This document shows positions 47,881-57,000 of a DNA stretch of 64,000 nucleotides, in pieces; position 1 is the stretch's first letter; the number at the start of each line of letters is the position of its first letter. The position numbers were made by a program, and so were the translations under genes. Source of the DNA: Oscillibacter valericigenes (GTDB lineage: Bacteria > Bacillota > Clostridia > Oscillospirales > Oscillospiraceae); the NCBI RefSeq assembly GCF_016902445.1, contig NZ_JACSNX010000002.1, positions 1 to 64,000 on the forward strand. Direction: 5' to 3'. Under the pieces are notes generated by a model that searched no databases, was not told where the DNA came from, and was given only the letters and a program-made list of their open reading frames with translations.

Positions 47881-50433
47881 TTATTTCCGGCTGTAGGGCG
47901 TGCCCTCCAGGGGCAGGCTGGTGCGGAACTTGCCGTCATAGCGGTAGTAGGCGTCCGCAATGGCGGGGGCCGTGGGGATGGAGGTGATCTCGCCGATGCC
48001 GATGGCGCCGCAGGCCACGTTCAGGCCCTCTTTTTCCACAATGATGGGGGTGATCTCCGGGATCTGATTGGCCCGGAACAATCCCAGGGTGCCGTATTTG
48101 GCGGTGGGCTTGCAGTCCGTCAGGGGATACCGCTCCGTCAGGGCAAAGCCCATGCTCATCACCACGCCGCCCTCGATCTGGCCCTCGATGGAGATGGGGT
48201 TCACGGCCTTGCCCACGTCGTGGGCCGCCACCATCTGGCGGATCCTGCCCTCGTCGTCCAGGATGCACACCTGGGTGGCGTAGCCGTAGGCTACGTGGCT
48301 GACGGGATTGGGCACCGGCGCCCCCAGGGGGTCCGTCTTGCCCAGGTACTCCCCGTAGAACTCCTGGCCGTTCAGGCCGTCCAGGCCGCCGCTCTCCGCC
48401 ATGGCCGCCTTCAGGTCCTGGCAGGCCCGGCGGACCGCCTCGCCGGTGAACAGCGTCTGGCGGGAGCCGGAGGTGGTGCCGGAGTCCGGGGCGCAGTAGG
48501 TGTTGGACCGCTCGTAGACGATCTTGTCCCGGGGGATCTTCGTCTGCTCATAGACCATCTGGGTCAGCACCGTGCCCAGGCCCTGGCCGATGCAGGAGGC
48601 GCCGGCAAAGATGTGGAGCTTGCCGTCCTCCACCACCAGGCGGCACCGGCCGGTGTCCGGGATGCCCACGCCCACGCCGGCGTTCTTCATGGCGCAGGCC
48701 AGGCCCACATACTGATTTGCCTCCACATAGGGCTTCACGGCCTCCAGCGTCTCCACCAGGCCGGTGGACTCGTCCACGATCTGGCCGTTGGGCAGCTCCT
48801 GCCCCGGGCGGATGGCGTTGCGGTAGCGGATCTCCCAGGGGGTGATGCCCACGATGTCCGCCATCTGGTTTAAGAGGCTCTCGATGCAGAAGCAGGTCTG
48901 GGTGACGCCGAAGCCCCGGAAGGCCCCGGCGGGGGGATTGTTGGTGTAGTAGGCCCACCCGTCGATCTCGAAGTTCTGGTAGTTGTAGGGGCCGGCGGCG
49001 TGGGTGCAGGCCCGCTCCAGCACCGGCCCGCCCAGGGAGGCGTAGGCCCCGGTGTCGGCGATGACCTCGGCGGCCACGCCTTGGATGATGCCGTTCTCGT
49101 CACAGCCGATGGAGAACTCCATCTCCATGGGGTGGCGCTTGGGGTGGATCAAAATGCTCTCCGCCCGGGTGAGCTTCACCTTCACCGGGCGCTTGGTGAG
49201 ATAGGCGATCAGGGCGGCGTGGTGCTGGACCGTCACGTCCTCCTTGCCGCCGAAGCCCCCGCCCACCAGGCAGTTGCGGACCTTTACCTTCTCCGCCGGC
49301 AGACCCAGCATGCCCATGGTCTCGTGCTGGGTGTCATAGGCGCCCTGGTCCGTGGAGAGGATCATGACCCCGTCTCCGTCGGGATAGGCCACGGCGCACT
49401 CCGGCTCCAGGAAGGCGTGCTCCGTCCAGGGGGTGGAGAAGTGCTGGGTCAGCACATGCTTCGACTTGGCGATGGCCTCCGCCGGGTTGCCCCGCTGGAT
49501 GTGCTTGTGGGTCAGCAGATTCCCGGTCCGGTGGACCAGGGGGGCGTCCGGCAGCATGGCCTCCCGGGGGCTGCGGACCATGGGCAGCTCCTCATAGTCC
49601 ACCTTCACCAGCGCCTTGGCCTGGGCCAGGATCTCCGGCGTCTCCGCCGCCACCAGGCAGATGGCGTCCCCCAGGTAGTGGGTGATGTCCCCCACGGCGA
49701 TCATGGTGTCCCAGTCCTTCACCAGATGGCCCACCTTGTTCTGCCCGGGGATGTCGTCCGCCGTAAAGACGCCCACCACGCCGGGCAGGGCCCTGGCCTC
49801 CTCCGTGTGGATGGCCAGCACCCGGGCCCGGGGATACTGGGACCGGACGGCACTGCCGTAGATCATGCCGTCCAGATACACGTCGTCGGGATAGATGCCG
49901 GTGCCGGTGACCTTCTCCTCCACGTCCACCCGGGGCACCCGCTGGCCCAGGGACCAGTCGGTGGGCACCGGCGGCACCTCGCCCTTGCGGAACAGCTCCG
50001 CCGCCAGCAGGATGCCGTCGATGATCTTCACATACCCGGTGCAGCGGCAGATGTTGTTGCGGATGGCGTAGGCCGCCTCCTCCCGGGTGGGATCTGGATT
50101 CGTGTCCAGCAATCCCTTGGCGCTCATCACCATGCCGGGGATGCAGAAGCCGCACTGGACCGCCCCCGCCATGCCGAAGGCGTAGGTGTAGACCTGCTTT
50201 TCAAAATCAGTCAGGCCTTCCACGGTGATGACGGACTTGCCCTCCAGCTTGTCCGTCTGGGGGATGCAGGCCTTGGTGGGCTTGCCGTCGATCAGCACCG
50301 TGCAGGTGCCGCAGGCGCCCTCGCTGCAGCCGTCCTTCACGCTGGTGAGATGCAGGGTATCCCGCAGATAGCGCAGCAGCTTCTGGTTTTGTTCCACTGT
50401 CACGGCCTGGCCGTTCACGGTAAAATGTGCCAT
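47881..50433 (-). CDS. Selenium-dependent xanthine dehydrogenase (fused 2Fe-2S and molybdenum-binding)
   Basis: An 850-residue hydroxylase. Residues 1-160 are the [2Fe-2S] unit (GCSEGACGTCTVLIDG, CGFCIPG, ICRCTGY). Residues 170-850 are the molybdenum domain (GGGFGGKED, GAFRGFGVTQ, GQGLGTVL, the catalytic-glutamate region GAIGIGEI). There is no FAD domain. The architecture matches the Se-dependent xanthine dehydrogenase family, whose Enterococcus faecalis member needs SelD, selenium and molybdenum. The ATG at 50433 follows AAGGAGG. Selenium use here is inferred from the family and from selD-yqeBC in the same window. Confidence 0.9.
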   Translation of the reverse strand: MAHFTVNGQAVTVEQNQKLLRYLRDTLHLTSVKDGCSEGACGTCTVLIDGKPTKACIPQTDKLEGKSVITVEGLTDFEKQVYTYAFGMAGAVQCGFCIPGMVMSAKGLLDTNPDPTREEAAYAIRNNICRCTGYVKIIDGILLAAELFRKGEVPPVPTDWSLGQRVPRVDVEEKVTGTGIYPDDVYLDGMIYGSAVRSQYPRARVLAIHTEEARALPGVVGVFTADDIPGQNKVGHLVKDWDTMIAVGDITHYLGDAICLVAAETPEILAQAKALVKVDYEELPMVRSPREAMLPDAPLVHRTGNLLTHKHIQRGNPAEAIAKSKHVLTQHFSTPWTEHAFLEPECAVAYPDGDGVMILSTDQGAYDTQHETMGMLGLPAEKVKVRNCLVGGGFGGKEDVTVQHHAALIAYLTKRPVKVKLTRAESILIHPKRHPMEMEFSIGCDENGIIQGVAAEVIADTGAYASLGGPVLERACTHAAGPYNYQNFEIDGWAYYTNNPPAGAFRGFGVTQTCFCIESLLNQMADIVGITPWEIRYRNAIRPGQELPNGQIVDESTGLVETLEAVKPYVEANQYVGLACAMKNAGVGVGIPDTGRCRLVVEDGKLHIFAGASCIGQGLGTVLTQMVYEQTKIPRDKIVYERSNTYCAPDSGTTSGSRQTLFTGEAVRRACQDLKAAMAESGGLDGLNGQEFYGEYLGKTDPLGAPVPNPVSHVAYGYATQVCILDDEGRIRQMVAAHDVGKAVNPISIEGQIEGGVVMSMGFALTERYPLTDCKPTAKYGTLGLFRANQIPEITPIIVEKEGLNVACGAIGIGEITSIPTAPAIADAYYRYDGKFRTSLPLEGTPYSRK

Positions 50434-50522
50434 GGCTTGATCCTCCTTGACTGCCGTGCCCAAGCCCTGGTCCCACGGTCATCGGCGTTTTCCCGGAAAG
50501 GTCGACCTTTCCTCTTTGCTCT

Positions 50523-50551
50523 ATTATACAATATCTTTCCCGCTGCCGCAA
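50523..50551 (-). promoter_or_regulatory. Promoter of the Se-dependent xanthine dehydrogenase gene
   Basis: On the minus strand, TTGCGG (50551-50546), 17 bp, TATAAT (50528-50523). It lies just after the thiN stop. Confidence 0.6.
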
Positions 50552-50570
50552 CTGGACATTGGCGGATGCG

Positions 50571-51218
50571 CTATTTTATCTCAGAAACAACGCCTGTGGG
50601 CGGCAGTTCCCACCCCACCAGCAGAGCGCCCTGCCGGACAGTGATCCGGGCCTTTGGCGCGATGATGTGATTGCTGACGCCCAGCGGAAACTCCGCCGTC
50701 AGGGACGCCCTGGAGAGCGGGTACTGCACGCCTGCCTCATCGATCCCAGCAGCCCTCCCCTCCAGAGAGAATACAGAGAGCAGGCCCCACTCCACCGTCT
50801 GCTCCACGGTAAGGGTCTCATTTTCAATGGCCGTCCACACGAAGTCGTTGTCGTAGAGATAGCCCCGGGCGCCGCGGCGGCGGAGGTACAGCAGCGTCTG
50901 CAGGTTCGCCAGGGTGTGGTCCAGCCGCTTGCCGCCGGTGCCGCCGTAGAGGTAGAATTCCCCGCACCCCTGCTCCAGCCCGGTCTTCACCGCCAGCATG
51001 GTGTCCGTGTCGTCCTTCTCCACCGGCATCCGGCGGACGCGGTCGAAGTCCTCCGGCTGGTCCATGGAGTCAAAATCCCCCAGCAGCAGATCCGGCACCA
51101 CACCCGCCTGCCGGCAGGCCAGATACCCGGCATCCGCCGCCAGCACCAGATCTCCGGTACGGGGCCGCTCCCGCAGGCCGTAAAAAGTGCCCGCTGAAAA
51201 AATAAAGCATCGTTTCAA
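50571..51218 (-). CDS. thiN: Thiamine pyrophosphokinase
   Basis: Phosphorylates thiamine to thiamine diphosphate, the cofactor of the pyruvate oxidoreductase at 54 kb. About 215 residues. Motifs: RCFIFSAGTFYG, LVLAADAGYLACRQAGVVPDLLLGDFDS, KDDTDTMLAVKTGL and GGTGGKRLDHTLAN. The start is most likely TTG 51218; the ribosome site is weak and distant (GGGAG), so the exact start is uncertain. It has a promoter 170 bp upstream and a long leader that is not a TPP riboswitch. Confidence 0.9.
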   Translation of the reverse strand: MKRCFIFSAGTFYGLRERPRTGDLVLAADAGYLACRQAGVVPDLLLGDFDSMDQPEDFDRVRRMPVEKDDTDTMLAVKTGLEQGCGEFYLYGGTGGKRLDHTLANLQTLLYLRRRGARGYLYDNDFVWTAIENETLTVEQTVEWGLLSVFSLEGRAAGIDEAGVQYPLSRASLTAEFPLGVSNHIIAPKARITVRQGALLVGWELPPTGVVSEIK

Positions 51219-51388
51219 ACAGGTCCACGCTCCCGTTATGAACCATGTCCACGTCTCTGAACGGCGCACCGGCGCCTTCCGGAGTCCATGGCGGCTCTGT
51301 TTTGATAAGGCCGGATCCGCCGGCGGATCCAGCTCTTTGACATCCCGGCCGTCGTCCCACAGGGACGCGCCGCGCAGTCTCTGGGGTT
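51219..51388 (-). other. Unexplained leader of thiN
   Basis: About 165 nt between the likely transcription start and the thiN start. It contains an 18-bp perfect palindrome GGATCCGCCGGCGGATCC (51313-51330) and a GC-rich stretch. No CTGAGA or other THI-box core is present, and no convincing ORF. Confidence 0.5.
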
Positions 51389-51417
51389 ATTGTACCATGA
51401 TTCCGCCGGCCTGACAA
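51389..51417 (-). promoter_or_regulatory. Promoter of thiN
   Basis: On the minus strand, TTGTCA (51417-51412), 17 bp, TACAAT (51394-51389). Confidence 0.72.
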
Positions 51418-51435
51418 ACAGAAGTTCTGAAAGCG

Positions 51436-51468
51436 GGAGGGCGCCCGGGCATTGCCCGGGCGCCCTCC
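51436..51468 (-). terminator. Hairpin terminator of the holin/peptidase cassette
   Basis: A 15-bp perfect GC stem (51436-51450 / 51454-51468), followed on the minus strand by CGCTTTCAG; the U tract is weak. Confidence 0.5.
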
Positions 51469-51473
51469 GCACG

Positions 51474-51656
51474 TCACTGGATATGCTCTTCGCAGAAATT
51501 GTCCAGCACCCGGAACCCCATCTCGTCCGGCTCCGCCACCGGGAAGGTGGCGATGGTCACCGGATCAAAGGCGGGACAGAGGCGCTTCTCCGGCTCGATC
51601 CGCAGGACCGGCATCCGGCTCGGGGCCTTCTCCGGAGAGTTTTGTGCCTGCCGCAT
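51474..51656 (-). CDS. Small hypothetical protein, 60 residues
   Basis: Starts at ATG 51656 after GGGGTGATCG and ends before the cassette hairpin. Composition is balanced (PVLRIEPEKRLCPAFDPVTIATFPVAEPDE). No family recognised. It is the last ORF of the minus-strand holin/peptidase cassette; coding status is uncertain. Confidence 0.4.
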   Translation of the reverse strand: MRQAQNSPEKAPSRMPVLRIEPEKRLCPAFDPVTIATFPVAEPDEMGFRVLDNFCEEHIQ

Positions 51657-51784
51657 ACGATCACCCCGGTTTAGACTCTGCCAATGGTGTCGAAATATGC
51701 AGCGGCGGCCCCGGAAAGATCCGGGACCGCCGCCATATTCTGGACATGCAGGGAGAACCTGTGAAACCGGGCGAGACGCGCCGC

Positions 51785-52405
51785 TCACTCCTGCCGTTCC
51801 AGCTCTGCGAACCGGTACAGAATCGCCGCCAGCTGCTGGCGGGTCACCGGCTGGCGCAGCATCAGGTCACCGGCCGCATTCCCCTGCAGAAGGCCGTTCT
51901 TCACGGCCCAGTCCACTGCCTCTTCCGCATATGCGCTGGGGATGTTGTCCACCGTCTCATCCTCCTTTGGTCTCCAGCCGGGCCAGCCGGAGACAGCCAC
52001 CTCCCGGCCGCTCCGCTGGTCCCACCGGGCTTTTCCGCTGCGGGTGTCCACATGGGTGAAGGTCTGATAGACCCCGATGCCGCCCCGGCTGCCCAGGTAG
52101 TATTCCGCCATCTGCCCCACCAGCAGCGGACCGGCGCCGGAGACGATGATGTCCGCCGCCGTGCCCAGCAGGTGCTGGCTGTACCGGGCGCCGCCCACCT
52201 TCTGGTTGTGCGACGCGGTCCGGTAGCCGCTGCTGATGGTCACCGCCCCGCCGGCAGCCGCCCGGATCCGCTCCAGCAGCTCCACCAGGTCCGTGTCGAT
52301 CTTCACCAGGTCCGACCCGTCCCGGCAGGCAAACTCCCGCACCCGGAAGTGGGGCGACAGCAGCCGGTCTCCCTCCCGGGAGACGCGGTAGGTCCGCACG
52401 CTCAT
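51785..52405 (-). CDS. M15-family peptidase with a single SLH-like repeat
   Basis: A 206-residue cell-wall peptidase. Residues 15-135 form a D-Ala-D-Ala carboxypeptidase/endolysin fold (SSGYRT, SQHLLGTAADI with metal ligands H and D, and FTHVDTR). Residues about 155-204 resemble one S-layer-homology repeat (SAYAEEAVDWAVKNGLLQG...VTRQQLAAILYRFAE). There is no signal peptide, as in phage endolysins that rely on a holin. Its ATG overlaps the stop of the 62-residue holin-like gene (ATGA). Confidence 0.85.
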   Translation of the reverse strand: MSVRTYRVSREGDRLLSPHFRVREFACRDGSDLVKIDTDLVELLERIRAAAGGAVTISSGYRTASHNQKVGGARYSQHLLGTAADIIVSGAGPLLVGQMAEYYLGSRGGIGVYQTFTHVDTRSGKARWDQRSGREVAVSGWPGWRPKEDETVDNIPSAYAEEAVDWAVKNGLLQGNAAGDLMLRQPVTRQQLAAILYRFAELERQE

Positions 52406-52590
52406 GCCCGGGCCCGCTTTTCCGCCTGCGTGCCGAAGTAGAAGGCGATCACCACAGTGAACACCGTCAGGAACTGTTCCGTGGTCACCCGGCCTGTCCC
52501 CGCCATGGCGGCGAACACCGCTGTCAGGATCACCGTCACCAGGCTCTTCACCGTCAGCAGGCTGGCCAGGCGCTGTGTCAGCAGCTCCAT
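52402..52590 (-). CDS. Holin-like small membrane protein
   Basis: 62 residues with two hydrophobic stretches (about 13-30 and 39-53) and a basic tail (QAEKRARA), the usual look of a phage holin. Coupled by ATGA to the M15 peptidase. Identification rests on size, topology and neighbours. Confidence 0.6.
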   Translation of the reverse strand: MELLTQRLASLLTVKSLVTVILTAVFAAMAGTGRVTTEQFLTVFTVVIAFYFGTQAEKRARA

Positions 52591-52591
52591 C

Positions 52592-52927
52592 TCAGTCCTC
52601 CTCCGTCAGCACGTCGCCCCGCAGGCGGTAGCGCCGCCCCGCCATATAGACGAAGGCCATCTCCTGCCCCATGTCCACATCCACCGTGCGACCGCCCACG
52701 ACCCGGACTTTCTCCATGCAGCCCACACCGTGGTCCAGGATCCCCCAGCCGTTGGCCTCGTCCGGTGTCTCGCCCACACGGGTCTCCATCAGCTCCTGCG
52801 CGGAGAAGAGGTTCCGGGATGGGTCCAGCCGCAGCGTGCTCCCCAGCTCCTTCAGCGCCTGGTTGGTCTCCTCCAGGGTCTTTTCTCCTCTGGTGTAATC
52901 AAACAGCAGTTCTTCCAGCGTTTTCAT
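52592..52927 (-). CDS. Hypothetical cassette protein, 111 residues
   Basis: A soluble acidic protein (LEELLFDYTRGEKTLEETNQALKELG helical start, then GGRTVDVDMGQEMAFVYMAGRRYRLRGD beta region). Similar proteins occur beside holins in clostridial prophages in my recollection, but no function is known. It ends one base before the holin-like gene. The ribosome site AAAGGA is 11 bases from ATG 52927. Confidence 0.65.
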   Translation of the reverse strand: MKTLEELLFDYTRGEKTLEETNQALKELGSTLRLDPSRNLFSAQELMETRVGETPDEANGWGILDHGVGCMEKVRVVGGRTVDVDMGQEMAFVYMAGRRYRLRGDVLTEED

Positions 52928-52961
52928 CTTATGTAACGTCCTTTCCCCGGGATCTCCCGGC

Positions 52962-53258
52962 TCAAATCTTACTGACATTGTGGGCCGCTTCGCTGCGGAC
53001 AAAGCCGATGTAGGCCGTCCGGGCGGCCTCCGCGGCGTCCATGGCCTCCTCCACGTCGCCATTGGTGTGCTGCCCTGCCAGCTTTTTGGCTGTGGTCAGA
53101 GACAGCGAACAGGTGGCGTACATCAGGTCCATGGCCAGCCGGCTCTCCGTGGCCCGGCGCGCCGCCCGGGCCTCCGCCCGCCTGGCACTCTTCCGGGAGC
53201 GGTATTCCGCCCCCGCCGCCAGCACGGTGGCCGCCCCGGCGATCAGCGCGCAGAGCAC
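52962..53258 (-). CDS. Membrane-anchored helical protein with an ambiguous start
   Basis: About 98 residues: one N-terminal hydrophobic segment (LCALIAGAATVLAA) and a long charged helix (EYRSRKSARRAEARAARRATES). The GTG at 53258 has GGAG directly against it. The better-spaced AGAGGAGGG points instead to an in-frame ATC codon four codons upstream. Part of the holin/peptidase cassette; possibly an accessory holin. Confidence 0.55.
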   Translation of the reverse strand: MLCALIAGAATVLAAGAEYRSRKSARRAEARAARRATESRLAMDLMYATCSLSLTTAKKLAGQHTNGDVEEAMDAAEAARTAYIGFVRSEAAHNVSKI

Positions 53259-53285
53259 CTCCGTTCCGATCCCGCATCCCTCCTC

Positions 53286-53702
53286 TCAGATCCAGCGGTA
53301 ATGGGGCCGTTCCTCGTGGAACAGCCAGTGCCGCATCCAGTCAAACAGCACGATGGCGGTGCCGGCCAGCACCACCCACAGCAGGGCGTACTTCAGGCAC
53401 ACCTGCCCCCACAGGTTGCCCGGCAGACGGGAGTAGTCCCAGATGTCCAGCTTCAGCCAGACGTTCAGGATCAGCCCCGCCCCCAGCTCCGCCAGGGTGA
53501 TGACGCCGCCGCCCATCAGCGCCTGGAGCCACAGGGGCCGTTCCCAGGCCATGTGTTCGTTGGCCAGGTCCAGCGGCAGGCTCAGCACCGCCGCCAGCAG
53601 AAACATGCTCCAGTGGGTGTGCCCCCGCCAGATCAGCTCCACCATGCAGTAAAGATCCCCGCCCATCAGCGATAGGATCAGCGCCTTCTGCCATCTTTTC
53701 AC
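53286..53702 (-). CDS. Four-helix membrane protein (CmpB-like putative permease)
   Basis: 138 residues with about four hydrophobic segments. The segment GGDLYCMVELIWRGHTHWSMFLLA matches the putative ABC-transporter-permease/CmpB-like family of Clostridia, which also appears beside lysis genes. The start is GTG 53702 with AGGGAGG 9 bases upstream. First gene of the cassette. Confidence 0.7.
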   Translation of the reverse strand: MKRWQKALILSLMGGDLYCMVELIWRGHTHWSMFLLAAVLSLPLDLANEHMAWERPLWLQALMGGGVITLAELGAGLILNVWLKLDIWDYSRLPGNLWGQVCLKYALLWVVLAGTAIVLFDWMRHWLFHEERPHYRWI

Positions 53703-53904
53703 ATGCAAGTCCTCCCTGTTCTGGAATCCGGATCGCCGCAACCGATATCGTGCCTTTTCGACGGCCCTGCTATGCATCCCCAGCAGGTCCGTCAACCATA
53801 TCCTGCATTTCCCAGCCGGCGTGCACGGCGGTGTGCAACACGGCGGCCGCTTTTTATCCTCTTTTTGGTTATATGCGCCGTCCGCTGCCGCCAACACTGA
53901 AAAA
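53703..53904. other. Intergenic stretch with a possible HTH relict
   Basis: No complete gene. On the minus strand one frame reads SRAVEKARYRLRR followed by REDL (53710-53785), reminiscent of the recognition helix of LuxR-type HTH domains, but the frame has no proper start and stays open into the next gene. No reliable promoter was found. Confidence 0.3.
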
Positions 53905-53932
53905 GCGCCGCGGGCAGGCCTGCCCGCGGCGC
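53905..53932 (-). terminator. Second terminator after nifJ
   Basis: A 28-nt perfect palindrome followed on the minus strand by CTTTTTCAG. It is the downstream member of a tandem pair. Confidence 0.75.
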
Positions 53933-53934
53933 GG

Positions 53935-53972
53935 AAAAACGCCCCGGCGCCATACGGCGCCGGGGCGTTTTG
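53935..53972 (-). terminator. First terminator after nifJ
   Basis: A 13-bp perfect stem (53939-53951 / 53956-53968), ATAC loop, followed on the minus strand by GTTTTTCC. Confidence 0.88.
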
Positions 53973-54002
53973 CTTGTGAGAGGGACTGCCGTCTCCAGGA
54001 AA

Positions 54003-57000
54003 TCAGTCCTCCGCCATCTTGCGGTACTTCTGATACCGGGCCTTGACGTCGGCGATCTCCTTCTGATACAGGGCATCCGCCCGCTCGGGGAAGTTGTTCT
54101 TCAGGGAGGCGAACCGGTTCTCGCCCATCAGGAAGTCCATGAGCTTGCTGGTGTCGGGCTCGGGAGAGTCCAGCTGGAAGGGGTTCTTGCCCTCGGCGAT
54201 GCGGCGGGGATCATACCGGTACAGGTGCCAGTAGCCGCACTCCACAGCCTTCTTCATCTCGTCCTGAGAGCAGCCCATGCCGGCCTTGATGTGCTGTTCC
54301 AGGCAGGGGCAGTAGCAGATGACGATGGCGGGGCCGGGATAGGACTCCGCCTCCCGGAAGGCCTTCAGGGTCTGGGCCTGGTCATAGCCCATGGCCACCT
54401 GGGCCACGTACACATAGCCGTAGGTCATCAGGATGGCGCCCAGGTCCTTCTTGGCCACCTGCTTGCCGCCGGCGGCGAACTTGGCCACGGCGGAGGTGGG
54501 GGTGGACTTGGAGGACTGTCCGCCGGTGTTGGAGTACACCTCGGTGTCCAGCACCAGCAGGTTCACGTCCCGGTTCTGGGCCATGACGTGGTCGATGCCG
54601 CCGAAGCCGATGTCATAGGCCCAGCCGTCGCCGCCGATGGCCCAGATGGACTTCTTGGCCAGGTACTCCTTGTTCTGCAGGATGTAGGCCACGTCCTCGG
54701 TGGGCTCGCTCTGCTCCAGAGCGGCGACCAGGGCGTCGGTCACGGCGCGGGACTTCTCCCCGTCGTTCCAGTTTTCGATGTAGTCCGCGATGGCGGCGGG
54801 GGCAATGCCGGCGTCCTTCATGCTCTCCAGCCGGATCAGCAGCTCCTTGCGGATGGCGTCCTGGGCGTGGAAGAAGCCGTAGGCAAACTCGGCGTTGTCC
54901 TCAAACAGAGAGTGCTCCCAGGCGGGGCCGCGGCCCTGGCTGTCCTTGCAGTAGGGCAGGATGGGCGCGCCGCCGGAGATGGCGGAAGAGCAGCCAGCGG
55001 CGTTGCCCGCATACATCCGGTCGCCCACCATCTGGCTCAGCAGCTTGATGTAGGTGGTCTCGGCGCAGCCGGCGCAGGCGGCGGAGAACTGGAAGTAGGG
55101 CTTTGCGAACTGCATGTTCTTGACAGTCTTGCTGCTGATGACGTCCTTCTTCAGGTACTTGTCGTTCATGGCGACCTCGTCGAAGTTCACCTGCTCGGGC
55201 TTCATCTCCTCGAAGGGGGTCATCACCAGGGCGTCCGCCGTCTTGTCGCTGCTGTTGGCGGGGCAGGCGGTCAGGCACACGCCGCAGCCCAGGCAGTCAT
55301 AGGGAGAGACCTGCATCCGGAAGAAGTAGCTGGGGGCGTCCTTGCCCAGGCCCTTGGCGGGCACGGTCTCGAAGGACGCGGGCACCTGGGCCTTCTCCTC
55401 CTCGGTCAGCAGCACGGGCCGGATGGCGGCGTGGGGGCAGCACATGGCGCAGCGGTTGCACTGGATGCAGCTCTCGGCGTTCCACTTGGGCACCTTGGTG
55501 GCCACACCGCGCTTGGAGAAGGCGGAGGTGCCGTTCTCCCAGGTGCCGTCCAGCACGCCGTGCTTCTGGAACACGGACACGGGCAGCTTGTCGCCCTGCT
55601 GCCGGTCCATGGGCAGCACGATGTCACGGACGAATGCGGAAGCATTCTTGGGCTCAGCCACAGGGGTATCCGCCGCATCCGCCCAGGAGGCGGGGATCTC
55701 CACCTTCACAGCGGCGCTGATGCCGAGGTCCACGGCCTTGTCGTTCTTGTCCACGATCTCCTGGCCGGCCTTCTTGAAGTAGGAGTTGTAGTTGTTCTTC
55801 TTCATGTCCTCCACGGCCACGTCCAGGGGAATGACCTTGGTGAGGGCGAAGAAGGCCGCCTGGAGGATGTTGTTGGTCCGCTTCTCGCCCAGGCCCACCT
55901 GCACCGCCAGCTTGGCGGCGTCGATGATGTAGAAGTTGGCGTGCTTCCGGGCCAGATCCCGCTTCATCTTGCCGGGCAGGCGCTCCTCCAGCTCCTCCAC
56001 GCTCCAGGGGCAGTTCAGCAGGAAGGTGCCGCCCTCCTTCAGATCCTCGGTGGTGTCGTACTTGGTGACATAGGTGGGGGCATGGACCGCCACAAAGTCC
56101 GCGGAGGACACCAGATAGGTGGAGCGGATGGGCTCGTCTCCGAAGCGCAGGTGGCTCTGGGTCAGGCCGCCGGACTTCATGGAGTCATAGGAGAAATACG
56201 CCTGGGCGTACTTGTTGGCCACCAGGCCGATGGTGGAGATGGCGTTCTTGTTGGCGCCCACGGTGCCGTCGCCGCCCAGGCCCCAGATCTTGCAGGAGAC
56301 CTCGCCGGGATGGGGCAGCTCCACTTCCTTGTAGTCCAGGGAGGTGTGGGTCACGTCGTCGTTGATGCCGATGGTAAAGCTGTTCTTGGGATTCTCCAGC
56401 TTCAGGTTGTCATACACGGCGATGAACTGGCCCGGGGTGGTGTCCTTGGAGCTGAGGCCGTACCGGCCGCCCACCACGCGGATGTCGCCCCGGCCCGCCT
56501 GGTTCAGGGCGGTGACCACGTCCAGGTACACGGGCTCGCCCACGGAGCCGGTCTCCTTGGACCGGTCCAGCACGGCGATCTTCTTGACCGTGGCGGGGAT
56601 GGCGGCGGCAAAGTGCTTCACGGAGAAGGGACGGTACAGATGGATCTGCACCATACCCACCTTGCGGCCCTGCTTGTTCAGGTAGTCCACGGTCTCCTTC
56701 ACGGCCTCGCTGGCGGAGCACATCACCACGATGACCTCCTCCGCGTCGGGAGCGCCGTAATAGTTGAACAGCTTGTAGTCCCGGCCGGTCAGCTTGCTGA
56801 TCTCATCCATGTAATGCTGGACCGTGTCAGGGATGGAGGCGGCCTTGACATTGGCACCCTCCTTGCACTGGAAGTACACGTCGGGGTTGACGTTGTTGCC
56901 CCGGTTGGTGGGATGCTCCGGGTTCAGGGAGTGGCTGCGGAACTCCTGCAGGGCCTTCTGGTCCACCAGGGGGCGCAGGTCCTCATAGTCCAGTGCCTCG

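Noticed and set aside
51219-51388. TPP riboswitch upstream of thiN
   Set aside because: The CTGAGA and ACCTGATC-type core motifs are missing.
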